DNA of 64,000 bases from Verrucomicrobiales bacterium (GTDB taxonomy: Bacteria > Verrucomicrobiota > Verrucomicrobiia > Verrucomicrobiales > DEV007): NCBI GenBank assembly GCA_016795505.1, contig JAEUHH010000084.1, forward strand, positions 23,620 through 87,619, given 5' to 3'. Both the position numbers and the translations under genes were made by a program. This document shows, piece after piece, positions 35,916-45,140 of the stretch (the stretch's first letter is position 1; every line of letters begins with the position of its first letter). Under the pieces are notes generated by a model. That model did no database searches, was not told where the DNA came from, and worked only from the letters and a program-made list of their open reading frames with translations.

Positions 35916-38900
35916 ATGGACGAAGCCAACACCGCTCCCATGGAGACGCCACCCGGCCGCATGCCGGAGGCTTCGTCGTTGGAAAGAGTTGGGCGTTACC
36001 GCGTACTCCGGCGACTCGGAAAGGGAACCTTTGGCGAAGTCTTTCTCGCCCATGATGAAAAGCTGGATCGCCCCGTCGCGGTCAAACTGCTGTCCCGCGG
36101 AGCCGGGGGACTGCCAACCGATCTGTCGGAGGAGGATATCCTCGAAGAGGGCAGACTGCTTGCAAAACTAAGCCACTCCGGCATCGTGGAGGTCTTTGAC
36201 ACCGGCCAGGACGAGTCGGGTCGCATTTTTTTCGCCTCGCAGTATCTCGAGGGACCGACGCTGGCCGCGCGTCTCAAGAAGAGCCGGATCTCCCATCGGG
36301 AGGCCGTGCGCATCGCGGCCGAGGTGGCCGAGGCTCTCGCCTATGCCCACAAGCGGTCGGTGATTCACCGCGATGTGAAACCCGGGAATATCATCCTGGT
36401 GGATCGGGACCGCCCGGTACTCATCGACTTCGGCATCGCGTTCCAGACCCGCGCCGGGATGGCCCGCCTCGACGGCGTGATCGGCACTCCCGGCTACATG
36501 AGCCCGGAACAGGCGCGCGGCGAGAGCCATCTCATCGACAGTCGCTCGGATCTCTTCAGCCTGGGATTGATCCTCTTTGAAATGCTGGCCGGGAGGCGTC
36601 CCTACGAAGGCAGCCGGGAGGACTTGTTGGAAAGTATCGCCTCCCCTCTGCTCGAGGTGCCATCGCCCCGACTGTTCGATCCCACCATCCCGAAGCCGGT
36701 CGAGCGCATCTGCCTCAAGGCACTGGCCAAACGGCCCCTGGACCGCTATCTCACCGCGGACGACCTGGCCGGCGAACTGCGCGCCTACCTGGCGGACGAA
36801 GCCGACGAAGCCGCCCGAGACCACACCACGATCGGGTCCAAGATGGTTCCGAAAGGACTCCGCTCCTTTGATTCGGGAGATGCGGACTTCTTCCTCACCC
36901 TGCTGCCAGGCCTGCGGGACCAGTACGGCATTCCCAACGGACTGCGCTTCTGGCTGCGTGGCATCACAGAGACGGTCGATCCCTTTCGCGTGGGTGTTTT
37001 TTACGGGCCATCGGGAAGCGGCAAGAGTTCGTTTCTCACCGCCGGCTTGTTGCCCAGGCTGCCGCGGACGGTGACCGCGATTCTCGTCCGTGCCGGAACG
37101 GGGGACCTCGAATCCATCCTGCGGGACCAACTCCTCCGCGCCATCCCCGGACTGACCACGGATCTTGCCCGCGAATCGCTCACCAATCGGACTCAGCAGA
37201 ATCCGATCGCGTTTTTGAAGGCTGGCCTCGAACCTACAGAGCCCGTAGACGACGACTGGCTGGACGCGCCCGACACTCTGCCAGCGGCTGGGTCCGATCT
37301 GTCTTTGGATGACCTGATCCGCCGGCTGCGCGAGGGAACCTTGCTGCCCCCGGGGACGAAGGTGCTCATCGTCATCGATCAGTTCGAGCAGTGGCTGCAC
37401 CGGCGATCCGGGAGAGAGCCCTCCACTGAACTGTTTGCCGCCCTCCGCCAGTGCGACGGCTACCGGGTGCAGTTTCTGCTTTCCGTCCGGGACGACTTCT
37501 GGATGGCCATCGCGAAACTCATGGCCGACATCGACGTCGAACTGATTCAGTCAAAGAATGCCGCCGGAATCGAACTGTTCGACCGGCAGCATGCCTGTCG
37601 CGTGCTTGGTCAGTTTGGGCAAGCCTACGGCCGGCTTTCCGCCGATGACAGCTCCGCCGCCTCCGCCGACAGCCAGCGCTTCATCGAGATGGTCATCAAC
37701 GACATGGAGATGGACGGCCGCATCATGCCGCTCCAGATCTCCCTTTTTGCCGAGATCGCCCGGTCCATCCCGTGGCGGACGGGGACCTATCGCGCGCTGG
37801 GCGGGAGAACGGCGATCGGAGTCGCATTTCTCGATTCGATCTTCTCCCGACACTCTCCCCACCCGACCTACCGGGCTCTCGAAGGCCCAGCCCGGGAGAT
37901 CCTCCGAGCCCTGCTGCCCGCCGGAGGCGGCAACTTGAAGGAAAAGCCGCTCAGCGTCGATGAATTGCGCGAGCGCCTCACCGACGAGCGGGATGATCGC
38001 GTGCTTGAGGCCACTCTGCGCGTGTTGGATGAAGATCTGAGGCTCCTCACCCCCGTCGACGCCTCGGATGGGTCTCCGGTAGAGCGCCGCTACCAGCTAT
38101 CCCACGACTATCTGGTGCCAGCCCTGCGGGAGTGGCTGAATGCTGGCGAAAGAGCCACCCTCCGCGGTCGCGCCCGGATTCGTCTGCGAGAGCTGGCAGC
38201 CTCCTGGCAAGCGCAGCCGGATTCGCGACACCTCCCAACTTTCTGGGAATGGGTTCGCATTCGCGCGCTCGTCCCGCGTGCCAGATGGGACGCCTCCGAG
38301 GCCGGACTCATGGAAATGGCCCGCAGCCGTCATGGTTGGCGGGCGGCCTTCATCACGCTGATCAGCTCGATACTGGCAGCCGGAGGACTCTGGATGGCCC
38401 GGGAGAGGCAGATCGAACGCGAAGTCAACAACCTGCTGTTGAAACCAACGCCCGAGTTGGCGGAACACCTAACCCGCGAGCCGCACCCGAGCGAATCCAT
38501 CAGAGCCAATCTGATGCAGCGTGTCCAGCTTGGCGGGCTGCCAGCAGGCGCCCGCGTCCATGCCGCGCTGCTCCTCTCCGGAGCCGATCCTGACGAGAGG
38601 CGGTACCTTTTCGAACAATGCCGGCATCTGCCCATCGAGTTGTCGCTGGCAGCGATGGACCGGATCTCTCCGATTCCAGCCGACTGGGTAGCCGAGACCC
38701 GCAGCCTCCTGCTTGAGCCACGGGCCACCGTATCCCAGCGTCTCAGGCTGGCTGCCCTGTTGCTGCAGACCATCCCGGAGGATCCCATCTGGAAGCAGTT
38801 GGCACCCGAGATTGCCGATTGGCTGCTGTTTTCGACGGAAGAAGAAGCTCGCCTGTTGCCGCCCCGGTTTCACCCGCTACGCGAGCAACTGCTGCCGCAT

Positions 38901-40271
38901 CTCCCTGGCCATCTCGAACAGTTCGCCGCTCTGTCCCCTGAACAGTCCAACCGCGCCACCATCGCCCTGGCCACCTTCCGAAGCGGGAATCCAGATGCCC
39001 TACTCGCACTGTTGGACGACGTGAACAAGGAGGATATCCGCGTAGTAATCGATGCCCTGCTGCCTCTCGATCAACCGCTTCGGGACCGCCTGAGCAAGAC
39101 CGTGACCGATCATCTCAAACTGGCCGACACGAACAAGCCCATCGGATCCACCGCCGGGCGCAAGGCCGCCCGCCACGCCTCCGTATTGTTGTCGGACTCG
39201 GGAGGAGCCCCGGAGAGTGTGGCCTGGCAACTGCTGCGTTTCCAACCCGACCCCACCGGCCGCAGTCACCTCATAGATTTGCTTCCGCACACGGGGATCG
39301 ATGCCGGAGTGTTGGTGAATCTGGGTCGATCAGGCATCGTGCCCGCTCAAAGGGAGGCCATCATTCAGGCCCTTGGTGGCTATCCCACCGGTTCCATCGA
39401 TCCACAGACTCGGCGCGCGATCCACGAGTGGCTTCTCGTCGTCCACCGCGATGCCGGGGACCCGGGTACGCACGCCAGCGTTGACTGGCTGTTGAAGCAT
39501 TGGGGCGAAGAGGTTCCCCGTTTGGACAAGCCCCGCTCCACCGCCGACGATGATAACCGCCGGTGGTTCACCACCGACGCAGGCATCGTATTCAGCATCA
39601 TCACTGCTCCTGACGGCACCAACATCAATCGGCAACTGCCCGCCCGCTACGCCATCGCCCAGACCGAGACCACGGTGGCGGATTTTCAAAAGAGCGGACT
39701 TTCCGAAGCTTGGGAAGGATCGGTCAGCCCCCTGCCGGACTCGCCCATCGCCGGCCTGAGCCAGCAGGCCATGATGCGGTTCGCCAACTGGCTTTCCCGT
39801 CAGGACGACCTGCCCGAGAGCGAGTGGTGCTATGCCGCGGATGACAGCGGAACGCTGCAACCCAAACCCCAGTACCTCCATCTGAAAGGGTTCCGCCTCC
39901 CGACTTACGACGAATGGCTCCACGCCGCGACGGCCGGCACCGTCACCGATCTGCCCCACGGCTCCGGCCTCGATCTGCATCTTTCCTATCTGCAAAAAGG
40001 GAACGAAATACGATCACCCAGGACACATCCCGTCCACAGGCTGCGGCCGAATCGATTCGGTCTCTTCGATGTGGTCGGCAACCTTTCGGAGTACTGTCAC
40101 CATGGCGGACAACCCGATGCAGACTTCATCGTCGCCGGAGACTACTTCTCGACCTACATAGAAATGCGCAGCGTCACCAATTACCGGATCGGGAGAGGAG
40201 TTCTCAGTTCCCTCTCTCCCGTCGTCGGTTTCCGACTCGCCATCACCCTGGATCGTCCTCAGCCCAAATAA
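35916..40271 (+). CDS. Ser/Thr protein kinase fused to STAND-type NTPase and C-terminal FGE/CLec-like domain
   Basis: A 1451-aa multidomain protein. Kinase: glycine loop LGKGTFGEV (35-42), Lys57, HRDVKPGN with catalytic Asp153, DFG Asp171 and GTPGYMSPEQ. An NTPase follows (about 310-800) with P-loop YGPSGSGKSS (Lys370) and Walker B VLIVIDQFEQ (Asp488), as in nSTAND1 proteins. One transmembrane helix lies at about 809-828, then an alpha-helical region to about 1200. The C-terminus (about 1212-1445) is an FGE-sulfatase/C-type-lectin-like fold: IAQTETTVADF, FRLPTYDEW, FGLFDVVGNLSEYC, VVGFRLAI. The RGGSW motif and the paired catalytic Cys of true formylglycine-generating enzymes are missing, so it is probably a binding domain. 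With the TM helix, kinase and NTPase are cytoplasmic and the FGE-like part periplasmic. Ligand and targets are unknown. Confidence 0.92.
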   Translation: MDEANTAPMETPPGRMPEASSLERVGRYRVLRRLGKGTFGEVFLAHDEKLDRPVAVKLLSRGAGGLPTDLSEEDILEEGRLLAKLSHSGIVEVFDTGQDESGRIFFASQYLEGPTLAARLKKSRISHREAVRIAAEVAEALAYAHKRSVIHRDVKPGNIILVDRDRPVLIDFGIAFQTRAGMARLDGVIGTPGYMSPEQARGESHLIDSRSDLFSLGLILFEMLAGRRPYEGSREDLLESIASPLLEVPSPRLFDPTIPKPVERICLKALAKRPLDRYLTADDLAGELRAYLADEADEAARDHTTIGSKMVPKGLRSFDSGDADFFLTLLPGLRDQYGIPNGLRFWLRGITETVDPFRVGVFYGPSGSGKSSFLTAGLLPRLPRTVTAILVRAGTGDLESILRDQLLRAIPGLTTDLARESLTNRTQQNPIAFLKAGLEPTEPVDDDWLDAPDTLPAAGSDLSLDDLIRRLREGTLLPPGTKVLIVIDQFEQWLHRRSGREPSTELFAALRQCDGYRVQFLLSVRDDFWMAIAKLMADIDVELIQSKNAAGIELFDRQHACRVLGQFGQAYGRLSADDSSAASADSQRFIEMVINDMEMDGRIMPLQISLFAEIARSIPWRTGTYRALGGRTAIGVAFLDSIFSRHSPHPTYRALEGPAREILRALLPAGGGNLKEKPLSVDELRERLTDERDDRVLEATLRVLDEDLRLLTPVDASDGSPVERRYQLSHDYLVPALREWLNAGERATLRGRARIRLRELAASWQAQPDSRHLPTFWEWVRIRALVPRARWDASEAGLMEMARSRHGWRAAFITLISSILAAGGLWMARERQIEREVNNLLLKPTPELAEHLTREPHPSESIRANLMQRVQLGGLPAGARVHAALLLSGADPDERRYLFEQCRHLPIELSLAAMDRISPIPADWVAETRSLLLEPRATVSQRLRLAALLLQTIPEDPIWKQLAPEIADWLLFSTEEEARLLPPRFHPLREQLLPHLPGHLEQFAALSPEQSNRATIALATFRSGNPDALLALLDDVNKEDIRVVIDALLPLDQPLRDRLSKTVTDHLKLADTNKPIGSTAGRKAARHASVLLSDSGGAPESVAWQLLRFQPDPTGRSHLIDLLPHTGIDAGVLVNLGRSGIVPAQREAIIQALGGYPTGSIDPQTRRAIHEWLLVVHRDAGDPGTHASVDWLLKHWGEEVPRLDKPRSTADDDNRRWFTTDAGIVFSIITAPDGTNINRQLPARYAIAQTETTVADFQKSGLSEAWEGSVSPLPDSPIAGLSQQAMMRFANWLSRQDDLPESEWCYAADDSGTLQPKPQYLHLKGFRLPTYDEWLHAATAGTVTDLPHGSGLDLHLSYLQKGNEIRSPRTHPVHRLRPNRFGLFDVVGNLSEYCHHGGQPDADFIVAGDYFSTYIEMRSVTNYRIGRGVLSSLSPVVGFRLAITLDRPQPK

Positions 40272-40369
40272 CGCGAACAATGAAACAAAGCCGTTGACGG
40301 ATCGAGCTGAATCCTCTTATCGTCGGAAGTCGGCACCCTCTCCCTGTCACCTCTCCACCGTAGTAAGAC

Positions 40370-41056
40370 ATGTCAACCGATCCTCTCCCCTTCATGCCCT
40401 CCAGTTCGGGCAGTTCGCGTTCCAGCTCGTCCCGCCAACTTCCTCCACCTCCGGAGTCGAGTTCCAGCAGTTCCCCCTGCCCGCCTCCTCCCGATCCGCC
40501 TGACGACTCGAACAATGCCGAGGGCTCTTTCCTGACCTATTTCGATCCGACAGATGGCAAGTTCTGGCCGGCTACCCACATCGAAGGGTGGGATCAATGC
40601 AAGTGCGGCTACTCCCCCGAATGGCCCCGACTGTCGGCGGCGCGATCTGGCAACTCAGCCGCTCAATCGGCCATGCTTCCTCCCGGATGCCTTTACTACG
40701 AGTGGAGGCCGTGCGTGCCGGCATCGTCCTCCTGTTCCTCGAGTTCCTCATCCTCCCACTCGTCGCCGATTCCCTCGAGTTCCTCATCTCCCTCTTCGTC
40801 CTCCAGCAGCCCGCCGCCGCCCTCGTCGTCTTCCTCATCTTCAAGCAGTCCGGCGGCGCCTTCGTCATCCTCTCCGGCGGCTTCATCGCCCAGTGCTTCG
40901 TCGAGTTCCTCCTGGTCCTCGCCATCGCAGGCCCCGTCAAGCTCCTCATCTTCCTCGCCTCCCGCGCCGTCATCACCCAGCGCCTCGTCGAGTTCTTCCT
41001 GGTCCTCTCCCGCCCAGCCATCTCCGAGCTCGTCCTCCTCGTCTTCTCTGAGCTGA
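40370..41056 (+). CDS. Serine-rich low-complexity protein
   Basis: A 228-aa protein with no signal peptide. Residues 1-45 are Ser/Pro-rich with CPPPPDPPDD. Residues 50-110 look like ordinary folded sequence (FLTYFDPTDGKFWP, WDQCKCGYSPEWP, CLYYEWRPCVP, several Cys). Residues 112-228 are almost pure Ser, Pro and Ala. An 87-bp direct repeat (first copy near 40889, second near 40976) keeps the frame. The opposite strand (acidic) and another plus frame (hydrophobic) are also open through the repeat part; the ordinary stretch in the middle favours this frame. Position between the kinase and glycosyltransferase genes suggests a substrate for modification (inference). Confidence 0.62.
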   Translation: MSTDPLPFMPSSSGSSRSSSSRQLPPPPESSSSSSPCPPPPDPPDDSNNAEGSFLTYFDPTDGKFWPATHIEGWDQCKCGYSPEWPRLSAARSGNSAAQSAMLPPGCLYYEWRPCVPASSSCSSSSSSSHSSPIPSSSSSPSSSSSSPPPPSSSSSSSSSPAAPSSSSPAASSPSASSSSSWSSPSQAPSSSSSSSPPAPSSPSASSSSSWSSPAQPSPSSSSSSSLS

Positions 41057-41122
41057 AACCGGCCCGGAGGTGTCCGTTTTCCCTTCTGGGGCCAACGGCT
41101 GTCGCCTCGCCTCTCCCCACCC

Positions 41123-42664
41123 ATGGCTGAGCCGATTCGGGTTTCTTTCCACCACGGGCTGGGGGATTGCGTCTACTTTGCCCACCAGTTGGCTGTTTAC
41201 TGCCAGCGCGGGCATACCTTTGAGATTGCCTGCGCCCCGGACAAGGCGTTCATCTTTGCCGACTGCGGTCCAGGTGTCACCGTCCGACCCGGAGCGACCG
41301 GCTTTCCCCACCATTCCTGGGAACACGGCCCCTCTCTGGAGGATGTCGAGGGCGGCACCCTGTTCCTTGCCAACAAGGCCGCGTGCAATTTCTCACGCCC
41401 TCCCATGCCACCCATCGGCCTCATCGACGAGGGGCTCTGGAGGGAATTTTGCCACGTGCGGCTCGATCTCTCCCGCCATCTCGCTGCGGAGGACCGCGAC
41501 CTGATCGAACGCTTCGTCGCCGACCTGCCCCGGCCGCTTGTGCTGCTCCACACCAAGGGAAACGCCGTCAGCGATCAGAAAAATCTCGACGACGACAGCA
41601 CCCGGGCCCTTTACACCCATCTCCTCGAACATCTCGGCACCGGCACCTTTGTCTTGCTCGACTGGGATCAGCGGGTGCCTAAAGTCGCCCATGGTCGCTT
41701 CCGGCATTTGCTCGATGACTTCCAGCGCCTCACCGTGGCCCAGACCTACGCGCTCATCCACGAGGCCGACCTCCTCATCGGCATCGACAGCGGGCCGGCC
41801 CATCTTGCCCGGTTCACCGCCACCCCGAGTCTGGTGACGTGGTTCCGTCACTACCCGAGCCAGTACATGCTACCCGACCACCGGACTCTCCACCTCGTTC
41901 CCAAGGCCCCCTTTCACCGTTGGAATATCAAGTTCCGGCCCACCTACCATCTCATCGAAGCCGAAGGCGAACGCGTGCCCGGCGCCCTGATCGGCGATGC
42001 CGCCTGCCGGCTGTTGCGGCCGCCCCGCTACCTCGATGCCACACGCATCGCCGCCGATGTGAAGCTGCAGCACCACATCGACCGGCTCACCCACGGCGGC
42101 TGGTGCGGTAACGACGGCTACAACGACCGCCACCGCAGCTTCGACCTCATCGCGCGACATCTCACCAGCCTGGGTAGGCCGTTCCGTTTCGTGGAGACCG
42201 GCACCATTCGCGCCCGCGAGGACTGGCGCGGGGCCGGCTTTTCCACCTATCTCTTCGGCGAGCTGGCCCACCTCACCGGCAGCGAAGTCATCTCGGTCGA
42301 CATCGAGCCGACACGCTGCGCCTTTGCCCGCATCCAGACCTCGCCGTTCGCCGGGAGCGTGTCCGTCGTCCCCTCCGACTCAGTGGCTTACCTTCGCGAT
42401 TATTCCGGCGGCCCCATCGACACTCTCTATCTCGACAGCCTCGACACCACCTCGCCCGGTCATGCGGAACACGCCCTCGCCGAGACCCGGCACGGCGCCC
42501 CGCATGTCGCACCCGGCGGGCTGCTCGTCATCGACGACACCCACCGGGCAAAGGGTACCATCGCCGGCAAAGGCGCCCTCGCCGTCCCCTGGCTCGTTGC
42601 GGCAGGATGGGAGATCCTCCACTCCGGCCACCAGATCGCCCTGCGCAAACCTCCTCTCCCCTGA
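41123..42664 (+). CDS. GT9-like glycosyltransferase fused to SAM-dependent methyltransferase
   Basis: A 513-aa fusion. The N-terminal half (1-300) has HHGLGDCVYFAHQLAVYCQRG, LVLLHTKGNAVSDQKNL and ADLLIGIDSGPAHLARF, the last close to the DSGPxHLA motif of heptosyltransferases. The C-terminal part (about 330-513) looks like a Methyltransf_24-type class I methyltransferase: FVETGTIRAREDWRGAG, GSEVISVDIEP, DTLYLDSLDT, APGGLLVIDDTH. Such fusions could glycosylate a target and methylate the sugar or a nearby group. Starts 66 bp after the serine-rich gene and its stop abuts the ATG of the next gene. Confidence 0.76.
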   Translation: MAEPIRVSFHHGLGDCVYFAHQLAVYCQRGHTFEIACAPDKAFIFADCGPGVTVRPGATGFPHHSWEHGPSLEDVEGGTLFLANKAACNFSRPPMPPIGLIDEGLWREFCHVRLDLSRHLAAEDRDLIERFVADLPRPLVLLHTKGNAVSDQKNLDDDSTRALYTHLLEHLGTGTFVLLDWDQRVPKVAHGRFRHLLDDFQRLTVAQTYALIHEADLLIGIDSGPAHLARFTATPSLVTWFRHYPSQYMLPDHRTLHLVPKAPFHRWNIKFRPTYHLIEAEGERVPGALIGDAACRLLRPPRYLDATRIAADVKLQHHIDRLTHGGWCGNDGYNDRHRSFDLIARHLTSLGRPFRFVETGTIRAREDWRGAGFSTYLFGELAHLTGSEVISVDIEPTRCAFARIQTSPFAGSVSVVPSDSVAYLRDYSGGPIDTLYLDSLDTTSPGHAEHALAETRHGAPHVAPGGLLVIDDTHRAKGTIAGKGALAVPWLVAAGWEILHSGHQIALRKPPLP

Positions 42665-43588
42665 ATGGCCGCCCCATTTCCCGTTCCCCTGCTCCTCGCC
42701 GGACCCACCTGCTGTGGGATCTACGACCCGCACCGCGGAGCGCTCGGTATCCTCGATGAAGGCCACGGCGACTACTACGGCATCACCTGGTCCGATCGCG
42801 AAGTCTACATCCTCGCGCGTTGCGGTGGCTCGGGTGAGACGATCCTCGTTTACGACCGGACCGGCACCGACATCCGACGCCTGCCGATCGGACGGGACAT
42901 CGATGGGCACCAGATCCTCCATCATCAGGGCCACCTGCTCATCACCGCCACGCGGGAAAATGCCCTCATCCGGCTCGATCCGCTGACCGGGGGCCAATCG
43001 ATCTGGCGATGGACAGACCACCACTCGGATGTGAACCACATCAACGGTCTTTCCCCCGGCCCGCTGGGCACCGTGGTCGTTTCCCTGGACAACGGAAGCG
43101 AACACCCGAGCGAACTTGTGCTCCTCTCGCCGCGGGGCAAACTCATTGGCACGTTGCTCACCCTGACAAACCCACTCCACGGCAGTCACAATATTGAAGA
43201 AAGCCGGATCGTCGCCTCGGCCTACCGCTCCGTCGTTTTCGACACTTCCGGTGGCATCGAGCCCATTCCCGTATTTGAGCGGGAGGCCGAGTTCTTCCGC
43301 GGTCTCGGCCGCTGCCGGCTCTCCGATGGCTCGGCCGGCTGGCTGGTGGGTTCCTCGCCGATCCTGCCACGGGAATCAAGGGCCGAGCCCCATACCGCCT
43401 GGATCCACCTTTTCACCGGGTCGCCGGCCCGTCTCCTCGCCACGCTCGCCGTGCCCGATCTGGGGCAGGTCTACGAAATGCGGTCTCTCGATCCCGCCTT
43501 CCCCCACCACGGCATTCCGTGCCCGATCGACCTGAACGAGCTCTCCGGCATCCGGACGTGGAAGCCGGTTTCCGTGTTGGCCGGCTGA
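42665..43588 (+). CDS. Beta-propeller protein of unknown function
   Basis: A 307-aa cytoplasmic protein with no signal peptide. Repeating strand patterns (GHGDYYGITWSDREVYIL, RDIDGHQILHHQGHLLITATRENAL, DVNHINGLSPGPLGTVVVSL, NPLHGSHNIEESRIVASAYRSVVF) indicate a five- to six-bladed propeller, similar to DUF4915/TIGR03032-like proteins that sit next to glycosyltransferases. No catalytic residues are identifiable. The start follows the preceding stop directly (TGA then ATG), so it is very probably translated from the same mRNA. The transcript likely ends at the hairpin at 43613-43663. Confidence 0.72.
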   Translation: MAAPFPVPLLLAGPTCCGIYDPHRGALGILDEGHGDYYGITWSDREVYILARCGGSGETILVYDRTGTDIRRLPIGRDIDGHQILHHQGHLLITATRENALIRLDPLTGGQSIWRWTDHHSDVNHINGLSPGPLGTVVVSLDNGSEHPSELVLLSPRGKLIGTLLTLTNPLHGSHNIEESRIVASAYRSVVFDTSGGIEPIPVFEREAEFFRGLGRCRLSDGSAGWLVGSSPILPRESRAEPHTAWIHLFTGSPARLLATLAVPDLGQVYEMRSLDPAFPHHGIPCPIDLNELSGIRTWKPVSVLAG

Positions 43589-43612
43589 TTCGGCCACCCG
43601 ACGGCATGACGA

Positions 43613-43663
43613 TTTCCGATCAGACCCTGTTTGATCGCCGATCAGACAGGGTCTCATCGGAAA
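43613..43663. terminator. Bidirectional terminator-like hairpin built from two REP-like units
   Basis: TTTCCGATCAGACCCTGT (43613-43630) pairs with ACAGGGTCTCATCGGAAA (43646-43663) at 17 of 18 positions, across a 15-nt loop. It lies between the convergent propeller and DUF1501 genes and ends in AAA/TTT on both strands, so it probably terminates both transcripts. The arms are the dispersed repeat in the opposite polarity to the intragenic copies. Confidence 0.82.
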
Positions 43664-43667
43664 CGCC

Positions 43668-45059
43668 TCAGATCAGTTCAGCAATCGGTTTGCCGCCCTC
43701 GGTGACGATGGGCCGCAGGCGACCGTCGAGATCGGTCCAGTGGGTGTTCAGGTCGATGCCGAGATGGTGGAAGACTGTCGCCGCGAGATCCGACGGACCA
43801 ATGCGACGACTGGCAATCTCGTAGCCGCCCTTGTCGGTGCTGCCGATCACCTGGCCATGGCGCAGACCTCCGCCGGCCATGACCATGGACATCACCCGCG
43901 GCCAGTGATCGCGACCGGCGTCCTTGTTGATCACCGGTCCACGGCCGAACTCGCCCATCATCAGAATCAGCGTGCTGTCGAGCAGGCCGCGCTGCTCCAG
44001 GTCGGTGACGATGGCGTGCAGGGTGCGGTCCACAGTCGGCAGCAGCGGCTTCAAGCCCTTCACGATGCCGCCCCACTGAACGCTGTCGCCGTGATGATCG
44101 AAATATCCCCAGGCGCCGCTCACGGTGACAAACGTCACGCCCGCCTCGACCAGCCGCCTCGCCATCAGGGCCTTCTCGCCGAGGCTGTCGCGTCCGTAGG
44201 CATCGCGGGTCGCGGCACTCTCCTCGTCGAGATTGAAGGCGCGCTGCGCCTTGCCCGACAACAACAGATCGTAGGCCTGATGGGTGAATTGATCCGAAGC
44301 CGACAGGTCGCTGTTCCGGTCGAGACTACGCTTCCAGCGGTCCAACTCTTCCGTCAGGCGGCGCCGGTCGCCCACCCGCTCGATGGTGAGGCCCGAAGTC
44401 AGGGCGAGACGACCCGCCATCTCTCCACCGTTCGCCGGTTCGTAGGCGGAGCCGAGTTGGCCAGCACCCCAGATGTCGGAGACCCAGGAATTGGCCAGGC
44501 CCACATGTGCCGGCAACCCCGATGCATTCGCCCCGCGGTAACGGGCCGCGACCGATCCCATTGAGGGCCAGCCGCCGCCGTCTTTGCCATCATTGGTGCG
44601 CCGGGCGAGCGGATTGCCGGCCTGCATCGTGATGGGCGTGTGATTGCTCGCGCTGCAATCGACCGAGCGCAGCAGCGTCAGCCGATCCATGAGCTTCGCG
44701 GTCAGCGGCAGATGCTCGCACACGCGCACGCCCGGCAGAGCGGTGGGGATGGAGGCAAAGGGCCCGCGGATCTCGGCGGGTGCGTCGGGCTTCGGGTCCC
44801 ACATGTCGAGATGACTGGGACCGCCGGAGAGCCAGAAAAGAATGACACTGGTCTTCCGCGTGGCGGTCCCGGCCGTGGATGAGGCAGCCTGACTCTTGAG
44901 CAGGGATGGCACCGAAAGTCCGGCCAGGCCTGTCAATCCGGTCTGGAGAAATCCGCGCCGCGATGATCCGATCCGGACCAGATCGCCGGCTCGGGGACTG
45001 AACCAGGGATCGATACCGCTGGCTCCGTGGCTCGCATCGTGACGGGTAGTCATGCTCAT
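43668..45059 (-). CDS. DUF1501 domain-containing Tat-exported protein
   Basis: A 463-aa protein with a twin-arginine signal (SSRRGFLQTGLTGLAGLSVPSL). DUF1501 features of the alkaline-phosphatase-like superfamily follow: SVILFWLSGGPSHLDMWDPKPDAP, GPFASIPTALPGVRVCEHLP, RSVDCSASNHTP, MMGEFGRGPVINKDAGRDHWP and GGLRHGQVIGSTDKGGY. In PVC bacteria DUF1501 genes sit beside DUF1800 or CxxCH cytochrome-like genes, as here. The function is not established. The start at 45059 is one option; an ATG six bases downstream is another. Confidence 0.9.
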   Translation of the reverse strand: MSMTTRHDASHGASGIDPWFSPRAGDLVRIGSSRRGFLQTGLTGLAGLSVPSLLKSQAASSTAGTATRKTSVILFWLSGGPSHLDMWDPKPDAPAEIRGPFASIPTALPGVRVCEHLPLTAKLMDRLTLLRSVDCSASNHTPITMQAGNPLARRTNDGKDGGGWPSMGSVAARYRGANASGLPAHVGLANSWVSDIWGAGQLGSAYEPANGGEMAGRLALTSGLTIERVGDRRRLTEELDRWKRSLDRNSDLSASDQFTHQAYDLLLSGKAQRAFNLDEESAATRDAYGRDSLGEKALMARRLVEAGVTFVTVSGAWGYFDHHGDSVQWGGIVKGLKPLLPTVDRTLHAIVTDLEQRGLLDSTLILMMGEFGRGPVINKDAGRDHWPRVMSMVMAGGGLRHGQVIGSTDKGGYEIASRRIGPSDLAATVFHHLGIDLNTHWTDLDGRLRPIVTEGGKPIAELI

Positions 45060-45140
45060 GACGAAGGATGGTGCCGCTCCCGCCGGAAAAAGTAAATCTC
45101 CGCCACCGCCGCAAACAAGCCAACCCACGAGCGGCGCCCG

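Noticed and set aside
39552..40271. DGR variable region in the FGE-like domain.
   Set aside because: No reverse transcriptase, accessory protein or template repeat is in the window. The fold alone is not evidence.
35916..40271. Formylglycine-generating enzyme for the sulfatase at 9323.
   Set aside because: The C-terminal domain lacks RGGSW and the catalytic Cys pair and is fused to a kinase receptor, so maturase activity is unlikely.
41985..42020. Possible third in-frame repeat copy in the GT9/methyltransferase gene (peptide ALIGDAACRLL; DNA CTGATCGGCGATGC then CTGTTG).
   Set aside because: Only the middle of the unit matches; the CAGGGT and ACCCTG arms are missing. It may be a decayed copy but chance is as likely.
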